A stretch of 18,013 nt of DNA from Allocoleopsis sp036703385. Lineage in GTDB: Bacteria; Cyanobacteriota; Cyanobacteriia; Cyanobacteriales; Coleofasciculaceae. Below the pieces are notes generated by a model. That model saw only the letters and a list, made by a program, of their open reading frames with translations. It had not been told where the DNA came from and made no database searches. The translations under genes were made by a program, and so were the position numbers. The stretch is taken from positions 1 through 18,013 of the forward strand of contig NZ_DATNPA010000194.1 in the NCBI RefSeq assembly GCF_036703385.1. Direction: 5' to 3'. Shown in pieces: positions 7,017 through 14,806 of this stretch (its first letter is position 1; each line of letters starts with the position of its first letter).

Positions 7017-8513
7017 TCAGGAAGCACAAGTTTGAGTAAACCAGCGATTGCGTCCTGCGGCTTTTGCCTGATATAAAGCAGCATCAGCTGCTCCAATGAG
7101 CATGGTTGGTGAAGTGTTGGGTGTCGGATAGATACAGGCGATACCGAGACTCAGAGTAACGTGCTGACTCACAGCTGACTGAACATGGGGAATTTCTAAG
7201 GCGTTAACAACGCTCCGCATTTCCTCCGCGATTTGAGCCGCACCCGCCAGCTTGAGATTAGGTAGAATCACAGCAAACTCTTCGCCTCCGTACCGAGCTA
7301 CTAAATCCTTAGAACGCCTTGCACAAAAACGTAGGGCATCGGCAACCTGACGCAAACAGGCATCACCCGCTTGGTGACCATAGCTGTCGTTATATTTCTT
7401 AAAAAAGTCGATATCACAAAGAATCAGAGACAACGGCAAATTTTCCGTTGCCATGCGCTGCCATTCGATCTCAAGGTACTCATCAAATCGGCGTCGGTTT
7501 GCCACGCCGGTCAGTCCGTCGAGAGACGCCAGACGCTGCAACTCGCGATTAGCGACCTCTAATTTTTGATACAGCTGAGATTGCTGAATGAGACGGCGCA
7601 CCCGCTGACGTAGCACGGCAAAATGAATCGGCTTCGTGACGTAATCGGTGGCTCCGACAGCAAACGCTCGGTCTACTGATGCTTGATCGTCCAGACCGGT
7701 AATCATCAGCACAGGGGTTCGTGAAGCACCGTTGAGGCAATCAACATCGATAAAATCCTCCTCTTGTGCTGAAGTATCGCTCTGGAGTCTTTGCAGCTGG
7801 GTACAGCAAACAAAGCCGTCCATGACCGGCATCAACGCATCTAATAAAATCAGATGTGGTTTAAGGCGTTTGTACACTTCTAAACCCTGTTCACCATTAG
7901 TAGCTTCGACCACCTGATAGCCATCTTTTTCCATAACTCGGCGTAACACTTGGCGCATCGAGGGGTCGTCATCCACTACCAGAATGACCGATGGGGCTTC
8001 GGGGAGAGAAACTGGGTTCATTCTTGATATTGCTCGCTGTCGTTGGGCCTGTAACAATGCCTCAACCCTTTGATACTCAGCCTTTAACCGAGACACTATT
8101 TCTAGTGCCGTTATGGTAGTGCCTCCCCGGCTCATATCTTCCAAATCCTGGCACAACTGGTATAGTATCGGGGTACCCAGTGTTGTACTCCTTGACTTGA
8201 AGCTGTGAGCGGCTTCCTCCAATCTTTCGATATCGCCAGTATTCGCAGCCAAACAAAGTGCTTGCAATAACTGGGGAGCCGCTTCCAGGTAGCGATCAAT
8301 TTCCTCCACTATCACTTCCACCATCACTGGGGCATCTGGCTCCACCCGCTCATCTAGGGTTTGCCGTTGTTCTCGGTCAATTGGGACGTCCGTCAACTGT
8401 CGTGGTAGAACCTCAACAGCTCGAACCACTGGAGTTTTGGGCAGCGGCTGGTTTGTGCCAATTGCCCGAACCAATGCCTTGGTTTGAATGGGTTTAAGGA
8501 TGTCGTCGTCCAT
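7017..8513 (-). CDS. HPt-REC-GGDEF diguanylate cyclase
   Basis: 498 aa from ATG 8513; an in-frame TTG at 8546 would add 11 residues and neither start has a clear ribosome site. Residue numbers here count from the TTG. HPt domain at about 75-170 with phospho-His H114 (EEAAHSFKSRS). Receiver domain at about 186-322 with acidic pair D192/D193, phospho-acceptor D236 (LLDALMP), T283 and K305 (VTKPI). GGDEF domain at about 335-505 with DGLTGVANRR, D378 (LCDIDFFKKYND) and the active loop GGEEF 420-424. An inhibitory I-site RSKD lies at 411-414. It should make c-di-GMP from two GTP, with output set by phosphorelay and limited by product inhibition. The receiver has an acidic insertion at about 255-276. 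Cytoplasmic: no membrane segment. It stands alone with its own terminator. Confidence 0.92.
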   Translation of the reverse strand: MDDDILKPIQTKALVRAIGTNQPLPKTPVVRAVEVLPRQLTDVPIDREQRQTLDERVEPDAPVMVEVIVEEIDRYLEAAPQLLQALCLAANTGDIERLEEAAHSFKSRSTTLGTPILYQLCQDLEDMSRGGTTITALEIVSRLKAEYQRVEALLQAQRQRAISRMNPVSLPEAPSVILVVDDDPSMRQVLRRVMEKDGYQVVEATNGEQGLEVYKRLKPHLILLDALMPVMDGFVCCTQLQRLQSDTSAQEEDFIDVDCLNGASRTPVLMITGLDDQASVDRAFAVGATDYVTKPIHFAVLRQRVRRLIQQSQLYQKLEVANRELQRLASLDGLTGVANRRRFDEYLEIEWQRMATENLPLSLILCDIDFFKKYNDSYGHQAGDACLRQVADALRFCARRSKDLVARYGGEEFAVILPNLKLAGAAQIAEEMRSVVNALEIPHVQSAVSQHVTLSLGIACIYPTPNTSPTMLIGAADAALYQAKAAGRNRWFTQTCAS

Positions 8514-8839
8514 GTAGAGTTGAGACTGTTTAATCGGCTTGTTCAAAAAGGCTGATCGGACGGACGCACCCTGGCAGCTTTATGATTTAGGATCAACAGA
8601 TGCTTTAAAAGCCAGCTGCTGTGAAGAACTGGGGCAATCAGACTCCTGCAAAAGCAGCAGCAGGAGCAACAATTTTGAAGTAAAAGGTCAAGCCACGCCC
8701 CAACTCTTTTTTAACCCACATTGTAACGTCCCTTAATGCGCATAGCTGCTTCCTTATCACAAGGGAATGCTGAGTCATTCGATTTTGAATGTTGAATTGA
8801 TCAGCTGCCGTGCATCTAATTTACATAATCAGGACGGGT
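8514..8839. other. 326-bp spacer upstream of the GGDEF gene
   Basis: No gene supported. A 7-bp stem CTCCTGC/GCAGGAG (8643-8649 with 8660-8666) lies in a stretch of CAG/CTG-like triplets. A plus-strand frame crosses 8539-8736 but starts at TTG without a ribosome site and overlaps the minus-strand gene, so I do not call it. The promoter of the GGDEF gene should lie here. Confidence 0.4.
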
Positions 8840-8928
8840 AATATCATGTCCGGCTAATTGCCCATAATAAAACCTCTCCACTTCCCCAGGTCTGTCCTAA
8901 TGATGGGTATTCAACCGGACATGATATT
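8840..8928. mobile_element. 89-bp miniature inverted-repeat element
   Basis: AATATCATGTCCGG (8840-8853) is the exact reverse complement of CCGGACATGATATT (8915-8928). Similarity continues inward imperfectly for about 17 more positions, with a shared CCCAT block in each arm. The interior has no coding capacity. I see no convincing target duplication (left flank GGACGGGT, right flank TAAGATGA), so boundaries are approximate and a regulatory palindrome is not excluded. Confidence 0.65.
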
Positions 8929-9087
8929 TAAGATGAATGGCACTGACTTAAGCGAAAAATGATCGTTTCTTGGAAAAACCAAGATTGGGGGGGTTCCCCC
9001 AAACCCCATCCTCACTAAAGCTCCCGTGCACAAGGGTTGGTTGGTGAGGTATGAGAGTTCTTAAGTCAGTGCCATTCTATTTAAGAT
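8925..9087. mobile_element. 143-bp MITE with 18-bp inverted ends and a 10-bp target duplication
   Basis: GAATGGCACTGACTTAAG (8935-8952) is the exact reverse complement of 9060-9077. TATTTAAGAT occurs immediately outside both ends (8925-8934 and 9078-9087), a perfect 10-bp target duplication. The interior holds a TTGGGGG/CCCCCAA hairpin near 8985-9003 and no ORF. A 9-12 bp AT-rich duplication is typical of IS4-related transposases, so one of those may mobilise it; this is inference. The left target copy overlaps the right end of the 8840-8928 element, so this insertion came second. Confidence 0.9.
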
Positions 9088-9519
9088 GCCCATCCCACAA
9101 GAGCTTTAGAAATTTGGTGATGCAAAGGTAACTGCCGATTAGCTTACACACTAACTTGCAAATTAAATACGCGAGAGCTTACCAAATCCGCATCATAGGA
9201 GCCCCATGAAAAATTTTCTATCTTTTTCTCCCCCTGCCCCCTGCTTGGTAGAAATGAGAGGTTATAGAACCGAATTTGGTAGACCTACGGATTCAACTAC
9301 GCTCAGCTAAGACAGCAGGCGACCACAAGAGGACTCTCGCAGGAGATCACCTTGACAAAGTGCGATTGCCTTTGGCACAAGCGTTGCTGAGCGCCTACAG
9401 CACAAGCGTTACGGATCGCGCTCTTCGATATTCCTGAGCAATGAATCCAGCATCAGCTCGGCTCAAGCCTATAGGCTAGCCATATACTTCACTGTCGCCA
9501 TGTTGCCCAGATCTGTTCC
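9088..9519. other. 432-bp spacer after the PBP2 pair
   Basis: No gene or terminator is convincingly present. A 34-codon frame starting ATG near 9207 runs through a pyrimidine-rich tract and is probably chance. GCACAAGCGTT occurs twice at a 25-bp offset (9375-9385, 9400-9410) in a G/C-rich block that resembles the interspersed 'GCGxTACGCGAAC'-type repeats of cyanobacterial spacers. AGCCTATAGGCT (9466-9477) is a perfect palindrome without a T-tract. Confidence 0.4.
9375..9410. repeat. pair of 11-bp direct repeats in a REP-like block
   Basis: GCACAAGCGTT at 9375-9385 and 9400-9410, offset 25 bp. A related-looking fragment (GCGGAGAACGCTGCGCGAAC) lies near 2571-2590. These recall short interspersed cyanobacterial repeats, judged by eye only. 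Confidence 0.35.
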
Positions 9520-11328
9520 TTAATCAGGCTTCGCTTGCATATCTTTCGGTGGTTGAGGTGGCTTTTTATCAAAGTAACCCTCTAGAACTTGGAGTGCCAT
9601 TGGTCCTGCTATCTTCCCACCGCTCCCGCCGGAATGCTCAGCAAACGCCAGCACCACAATTTCTGGCTTATCTGAGGGCGCATAGGCTCCAAACCAAGCA
9701 TGAGGTTTGCCGGGGGGAGCCTCAGCTGTGCCACTTTTCCCAGAAATGGGAGGGAGGTGAGGTACATTCAAAGCTGTACCTGTACCAGAGGCTATCACTT
9801 GACGTAATCCTTCTCTTATCACCTTAATGGTAGATGGTTTGAGATTTAATGGCTTTCGCCAGTTTTTCGAGTCTTCATTGTCCTTGAGTAAGTGAGGTTT
9901 GACCCGATAACCGCTATTAGCTGGTACGGAAAACATTACCGCCAATTGGAGCGGCGTTGCTTGGGTAAATCCTTGACCGATGGACATATTGACTGTATCT
10001 CCGACCGTCCATTCCCATTTATAAGCCTTCTGCTTCCAAGCTTCATCCGCGACTAACCCCGAAGCTTCTTCCGACAGTTCAATCCCGGTTTTTTGACCTA
10101 AGCCATACTTACGCGACCATTCAATCAACGCTGGCCCACCGACGCCTCTACCAATCTGACCGAAGAACGTATTACTACTCATCGCCAGAGCTCTCACAAA
10201 TCCGATGGAACCGAAGCCAGCATGGTTCCATTCACCAAAGGCGGTATTGCCAACCTGCAAAGCGGCATAAGTCTGTAACACCGTGTCGGGAGAAAATTTA
10301 CCCGTTTCTAGCCCTGCTGTGGTTGTGACAATCTTGAAGGTACTGGCTGGTGGAAAGCCTCGCATTGCTCGGTTGACAAAGGGGTTCCCTTTACTTTGCA
10401 GTTGCTTCCAGGTCGCTTGAGTAATCCGTGTTGAGAAGATGTTCGGGTCAAAAGCAGGACGGCTCACCATCGCGAGGACAGCACCATTATTGGGGTCAAG
10501 AGCAACAATGGCACCCTTGCGATCGCCTAAAGCTGCCTCCGCTGCCTTCTGCACCTTCAAGTCCAACGTCAGCTGCACATCCTTACCCGGTTTGGCTTTT
10601 TTCTGTCCTAAAACTCGCAGCACCTGACCGGCACCATCCACCTCTACCTGTTGACCCCCCCATTCACCCCTGAGCTTATCCTCAAATGCCTGCTCGACAC
10701 CCATTTGACCGACAATGTCGCCGATACGGTAGCCTTCATTTTTGCGCTTGGCGAGTTCTTCATCGTTGAGTTCACCGGTGTAACCCAATACGTGAGCCGC
10801 CAAATCACCGTTGGGGTAGTTGCGCACAGCTTCAATGTCCACCTCTACCCCTTCGAGTTGGTTGCTGTACTCTGCCAGCGCTGTAATCTGAGCAGGACTA
10901 ATATCACGCTCGATCCGGATGAGAGAAGGCGAGTTAAAGCCTGCTCGTTCTACACGTTTTTGAATATCGGCTTCTGGAAGATTCAACGTCTTCGAGAGGC
11001 GTTGCCGGGTTCCAGGCCAGTCCGTCTTCTTGAGTGCGATCGGCCACAGATAAACAGCATAAGACAACCGGCTGCTCGCCAATACTCGACCCTTACGGTC
11101 AAAAATATTGCCCCGTACCGGTTGCTTGGGAATCAGACGAATCCGGTTATTTTCTGCTAGCTGTCGGTTACGAGTACCCTGAATCAGCTGTAAGTACGCT
11201 AAGCGACTACCCATTGCTCCCAGCAGGAAGAGGCTGACGAACAGCATGACAAACAAAGGTTGGTAATTGCGCCCAACGGTGCGGGGAGTCGGTTGACGTC
11301 GCCCGGAGGAAGGCTGAAATACAGTCAT
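9520..11328 (-). CDS. mrdA: penicillin-binding protein 2, downstream copy (SxN variant)
   Basis: 602 aa class B transpeptidase that cross-links side-wall peptidoglycan. One N-terminal membrane anchor (about 24-46) follows a short cytoplasmic tail; the dimerisation region (about 60-240, RGNIFDRKGRVLA, GYTGEL) and transpeptidase domain lie in the periplasm. Active-site motifs: S329-TFK332 with the acylated Ser, S384-S-N386 and K531-SGT534. The second motif is SSN followed by TFFGQIG, where the neighbouring copy has SSD and TFFYQIG. A Pro/Lys-rich tail ends the protein. It is a tandem paralog of the gene at 11484-13328, roughly three quarters identical by eye, same strand, 155-bp gap, so it may be co-transcribed. 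Start ATG 11328 matches the paralog's start (MTVxQPSS). All catalytic residues remain, so it is probably active. Confidence 0.92.
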   Translation of the reverse strand: MTVFQPSSGRRQPTPRTVGRNYQPLFVMLFVSLFLLGAMGSRLAYLQLIQGTRNRQLAENNRIRLIPKQPVRGNIFDRKGRVLASSRLSYAVYLWPIALKKTDWPGTRQRLSKTLNLPEADIQKRVERAGFNSPSLIRIERDISPAQITALAEYSNQLEGVEVDIEAVRNYPNGDLAAHVLGYTGELNDEELAKRKNEGYRIGDIVGQMGVEQAFEDKLRGEWGGQQVEVDGAGQVLRVLGQKKAKPGKDVQLTLDLKVQKAAEAALGDRKGAIVALDPNNGAVLAMVSRPAFDPNIFSTRITQATWKQLQSKGNPFVNRAMRGFPPASTFKIVTTTAGLETGKFSPDTVLQTYAALQVGNTAFGEWNHAGFGSIGFVRALAMSSNTFFGQIGRGVGGPALIEWSRKYGLGQKTGIELSEEASGLVADEAWKQKAYKWEWTVGDTVNMSIGQGFTQATPLQLAVMFSVPANSGYRVKPHLLKDNEDSKNWRKPLNLKPSTIKVIREGLRQVIASGTGTALNVPHLPPISGKSGTAEAPPGKPHAWFGAYAPSDKPEIVVLAFAEHSGGSGGKIAGPMALQVLEGYFDKKPPQPPKDMQAKPD

Positions 11329-11483
11329 ATCAGAAAATTTTCCCGGCAGGAGTCCGTTTAAATTTTCATCTATTTTATTGCTTATTCTGACCTTTTTGTG
11401 CTAATTCATACCAACTTTCCGTCTTCAAGTGGGAAATGGGTAATGGGGAAGCCACGAGGGTTAATTTCCAATTCTCCTCGATG

Positions 11484-13328
11484 TCAGTGAGGAGCCGAGG
11501 GCTTAGCTTTAGAGGTAGGAGCTTCTAGATTCTTAGGTTTAGGGATGAGACCTGGATTGTTGTGCTTAAAGTAAGCCTCCAGAACTTGACGCACCATTGG
11601 TGCTGCCACTGCACCCCCGCCGCCTCCGGAATGCTCGGCAAAGGCCACTACGACAATTTCTGGTTTATCAGAAGGCGCATAGGAACCAAACCAAGCGTGA
11701 GCTTTGCCGGGAGGAGCTTCAGCCGTTCCACTTTTACCGGAAGCTGGAGGGAGTTCAGGCACGTTCAAAGCCTTTCCTGTACCACCTGCCACCACTTCTC
11801 GCAATCCCTGTTGCACAACCTTAATGGTAGATGGCTTTATATTGAGCGACTTGCGCCAACTTTTTGAGTCTTCATCATCTTTGAGTAGGTGAGGCTTAAT
11901 TCGATAGCCGCCATTCGCTGGCACAGAAAACATCACCCCTAACTGTATCGGTGTTACCTGGAGAAACCCCTGACCAATGGACATATTAACCGTATCCCCC
12001 ACCGACCAAGGTAACTTCAGGTTTTTCTGCTTCCAGGCATCATCGGCTACCAAACCCTCAGCTTCTTCTGAGGCCAGTTCAATGCCAGTTTTTTTGCCAA
12101 AGCCATACTTCCGAGTCCATTCGATCAGCGTTGGGCCACCAACACCCCTACCAATTTGATAGAAGAAGGTATCGCTACTCCAGGCGAGCGCCCCAACAAA
12201 TCCCAATGGACCAAATCCAGCATGGTTCCATTCTCCAAAGGTCGTCCCACCAATGTTTAGAGAGCCGTAGGTCTGGAGTACGGTGCTGGGGGAGAATTTC
12301 CCCGATTCCATTCCTGCTGTGGCTGTAATCACTTTGAACGTACTAGCGGGTGGAAATCCGCGCATAGACCGATTCACAAAGGGGTGGTCTTTACCTTGGA
12401 GTTGCTTCCAGGTGTTTGCCGTAATGCGCGTCGAGAAAATGTTGGGGTCAAATGTAGGACGGCTAACCATTGCTAGAACAGCGCCGGTGTTGGGATTGAG
12501 GGCAATGATCGCGCCTTTGCGATCGCCTAAAGCCTTCTCCGCTGCTTTCTGTACGTCTAAGTCCAGTGTCAGGTGTACATCTTTACCCGATTGAGCCTGT
12601 TTTTGACCCAGAACTCTCAAAACGCGACCGGAACCGTCCACTTCCACCTGCTGACCGCCCCATTCACCCCGCAACTTGTCCTCAAAGGCTTCTTCAACGC
12701 CCATTTGACCGACAATATCGCCCATCCGGTAGCCTTCGGATTTGCGCTTGGCGAGCTCTTCATCGTTGAGTTCACCGGTGTAACCGAGGACATGAGCTGC
12801 CAACTCGCCGTTGGGGTAATCCCGCACCGCTTCAATATCTACCTCTACGCCTTCGAGTTGGTCGCTGTACTCTTCCATTGCTGTGATCTGAGCAGGAGTG
12901 ATACCACGAGCAATCCGCAGCAGTGAAGGTGAGTTATAGCCTGCTTTTTCCAAGCGTTTTTGAATCTCGACTTCTGGGATATTCAAAATCTTGGAGACAA
13001 GCTTGAGGGTTGCAGGCCACTCGGCCTTCTTGCGTGCAACAGGCCAGATATAGACGGCGTGGGACAAGCGACTGCTTGCCAAAACTCGACCCTTACGGTC
13101 AAAAATATTGCCCCGCACCGGTTGCTTGGGAATCAGACGAATCCGGTTATTGTCCGCTAGTTGTCGGTTTCGCGCTCCTTCCAGCAACTGTAAATATACT
13201 AAGCGAGCCCCCATTCCTCCTAACAGGAAGATGCTCACGAACAGCATGACAAATATGGATTGGTAATTGCGCCCCACGGTTCGGGGGGTAGGTTGACGCC
13301 CTATTGAGGAAGGCTGATTCACAGTCAT
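11484..13328 (-). CDS. mrdA: penicillin-binding protein 2, upstream copy (SxD type)
   Basis: 614 aa with the same architecture as its neighbour: anchor helix at about 24-46, pedestal/dimerisation region, transpeptidase domain with S329-TFK332, S384-S-D386 and K532-SGT535. The SxD second motif (SSDTFFYQIG) is the form usual in PBP2, as I recall from E. coli PBP2, so this copy looks like the ancestral-type elongasome enzyme, partner of RodA. A Pro/Lys/Ala-rich tail of about 25 residues ends it. One extra residue near 419 relative to the paralog. Start ATG 13328 has no strong ribosome site; the bases before it share GGACTCC with the other copy's leader, so the duplication included some upstream DNA. 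No rodA or mreBCD is present in this window. Confidence 0.93.
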   Translation of the reverse strand: MTVNQPSSIGRQPTPRTVGRNYQSIFVMLFVSIFLLGGMGARLVYLQLLEGARNRQLADNNRIRLIPKQPVRGNIFDRKGRVLASSRLSHAVYIWPVARKKAEWPATLKLVSKILNIPEVEIQKRLEKAGYNSPSLLRIARGITPAQITAMEEYSDQLEGVEVDIEAVRDYPNGELAAHVLGYTGELNDEELAKRKSEGYRMGDIVGQMGVEEAFEDKLRGEWGGQQVEVDGSGRVLRVLGQKQAQSGKDVHLTLDLDVQKAAEKALGDRKGAIIALNPNTGAVLAMVSRPTFDPNIFSTRITANTWKQLQGKDHPFVNRSMRGFPPASTFKVITATAGMESGKFSPSTVLQTYGSLNIGGTTFGEWNHAGFGPLGFVGALAWSSDTFFYQIGRGVGGPTLIEWTRKYGFGKKTGIELASEEAEGLVADDAWKQKNLKLPWSVGDTVNMSIGQGFLQVTPIQLGVMFSVPANGGYRIKPHLLKDDEDSKSWRKSLNIKPSTIKVVQQGLREVVAGGTGKALNVPELPPASGKSGTAEAPPGKAHAWFGSYAPSDKPEIVVVAFAEHSGGGGGAVAAPMVRQVLEAYFKHNNPGLIPKPKNLEAPTSKAKPSAPH

Positions 13329-13670
13329 AACGGAAATCGTACAGGATGGAGTCCAAACAAATTTTTACGGGTTTATTTTGAGCCTGATGTTCCAGCGAGA
13401 GGAAACAGCTCAACCCTCAACTGAGGATACGCGTTTTTTGACGAAAGACCAGGGGGTGGCCCAAAATTTACTGATAGCGTGAGCGTTGTAGCGTTGCACC
13501 TCCAGAGGAGCTAGTGGGATGTTAGCCAAGCGAGGCATGAGTTGGTAATCGTAATACATCAAGACGCTTGAGTAGACAGATAAAATAATCCCAGGTATGG
13601 AAACAACGCTTAACCAAACAGACAGACCTACCCTCAAAAGTAGGGCATCGCCGCTGTTGAACTAATCACT
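13329..13670. other. 342-bp divergent spacer between PBP2 and potA
   Basis: Holds the promoters for the PBP2 pair (minus) and the pot cluster (plus), and on the minus strand a possible 75-codon membrane peptide at 13410-13637, listed separately. No terminator or recognised operator seen. Confidence 0.45.
13410..13637 (-). CDS. possible small membrane protein upstream of the PBP2 pair
   Basis: A 75-residue frame starting at TTG 13637 and ending 81 bases before the PBP2 start, on the same strand. It has one strong hydrophobic segment (SVWLSVVSIPGIILSVYSSV, about 6-25) followed by a soluble part with many Tyr, Trp and basic residues (YDYQLMPRL, FWATPWSFVKKR), a protein-like mix. Against it: a TTG start and no ribosome site. 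If real it would be a single-pass inner-membrane protein, possibly co-transcribed with PBP2. No family recognised. Confidence 0.35.
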   Translation of the reverse strand: MRVGLSVWLSVVSIPGIILSVYSSVLMYYDYQLMPRLANIPLAPLEVQRYNAHAISKFWATPWSFVKKRVSSVEG

Positions 13671-14801
13671 ATGTCTCAAACTTCCGTTAAAGAACAACGC
13701 GCTCCGGATACTGCTAGTGAGCTTGATGTTGAACTCCGCAAGGTTTTCAAAGTGTTTGCTGGAGAGACGGCTGTCCGGGGTGTGGACTTGAATATTCGCC
13801 GAGGAGAGTTCTTTAGTATTCTCGGTCCATCGGGTTGTGGCAAGACGACAACCTTGCGCTTGGTGGCAGGCTTTGAGACGCCCTCAGCTGGAGAGGTGCT
13901 GATTCAGGGGCAGCCGATGAATCACGTACCCCCTCACCGACGCCCCGTGAATACGGTTTTTCAGAGTTATGCTCTGTTTAATCACTTGAGGGTATCAGAG
14001 AATATTGCCTTTGGTCTGCGCGTCAAGAAGCTGAAAAACGCAGACGTTGAGGAGCGGGTGAAACAAGCGCTCAAACAAGTGAAAATGGAGGCTTACGCGA
14101 ATCGGTTTCCAGGGCAACTGTCTGGGGGGCAGCAGCAACGGGTGGCGTTAGCACGGGCGCTGGTCAATCGACCCACTGTCTTGTTGTTAGATGAACCGTT
14201 GGGGGCGTTAGATTTAAAGCTGCGTAAGGAGATGCAGGTCGAGTTGTCGAATCTGCATCAAGATTTAGGCGTCACGTTTATTATGGTGACTCATGACCAA
14301 GAAGAAGCATTGAGCCTTTCTGACCGCATTGCAGTGATGCGCGGGGGGAAAATTGAGCAAGTGGGTACCCCGACGGAAATCTACGAGCGTCCTCGGACAA
14401 CCTTTGTGGCGGATTTTATTGGCGATACCAATTTATTTAGGGGGCGTATAGAGGCTTCTGATGCGTCTTCGCTCCAACTGAGTACGCCGACGGGTCTGAA
14501 GATTGTGGTGCACTATAAGCCTGAGAGCTATACGGCAAGCCATACCCAAGATATTGTGGTCAGTATACGTCCTGAGAAAATCCGTCTCTCGCTTTCTCCC
14601 CCAGAGACCACCATTAACTGCTTTGAAGGTCGTCTCCAGCATGTGATGTATTTGGGGACTCACGTTCAATATGTGGTGAAGTTGGAGAGTGGCGATCGCT
14701 TAACGGTTATGCTACCTAACGTAACCAACAAGTTGCCAGACACGAACACCCCAGTGTACGCCCGTTGGGCTCCTACAGATTGTCTGGCGTTGGAGGAGTG
14801 A
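13671..14801 (+). CDS. potA: spermidine/putrescine ABC transporter ATP-binding protein
   Basis: 376 aa. Walker A GPSGCGKTT 52-60, Q-loop Q98 (VFQSYALF), signature LSGGQQQR 150-157, Walker B LLLDEP 171-176 with the D-loop GALD, and switch His H208 (MVTHDQEEA). The C-terminal third (about 245-376) is the TOBE-type regulatory domain of the PotA/MalK class. It drives polyamine import by ATP hydrolysis at the cytoplasmic face, with PotB and PotD encoded downstream. The next gene starts 5 bases past its stop. Other members of this class carry Fe3+ or thiosulfate, but the linked potD and potB support a polyamine substrate. ATG 13671 has no good ribosome site. Confidence 0.93.
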   Translation: MSQTSVKEQRAPDTASELDVELRKVFKVFAGETAVRGVDLNIRRGEFFSILGPSGCGKTTTLRLVAGFETPSAGEVLIQGQPMNHVPPHRRPVNTVFQSYALFNHLRVSENIAFGLRVKKLKNADVEERVKQALKQVKMEAYANRFPGQLSGGQQQRVALARALVNRPTVLLLDEPLGALDLKLRKEMQVELSNLHQDLGVTFIMVTHDQEEALSLSDRIAVMRGGKIEQVGTPTEIYERPRTTFVADFIGDTNLFRGRIEASDASSLQLSTPTGLKIVVHYKPESYTASHTQDIVVSIRPEKIRLSLSPPETTINCFEGRLQHVMYLGTHVQYVVKLESGDRLTVMLPNVTNKLPDTNTPVYARWAPTDCLALEE

Positions 14802-14806
14802 AGATA

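Noticed and set aside
8539..8736. Plus-strand frame of 65 codons opposite the start of the GGDEF gene
   Set aside because: TTG start, no ribosome site, overlaps a well-supported gene, and its composition looks like translated repeats.
9112..9187. ATTTGGT/ACCAAAT inverted pair as another MITE
   Set aside because: Only seven bases match, spacing is loose and no target duplication is visible.
9207..9311. 34-codon ORF with AGGAG nearby
   Set aside because: Crosses a CCCCCTGCCCCCTG-type tract usual in cyanobacterial spacers; peptide is not protein-like.
10651..11160. Long plus-strand frame (169 codons) antisense to PBP2
   Set aside because: A similar antisense frame occurs in the paralog, as expected from codon bias of a conserved gene on the other strand; no start signal of its own.
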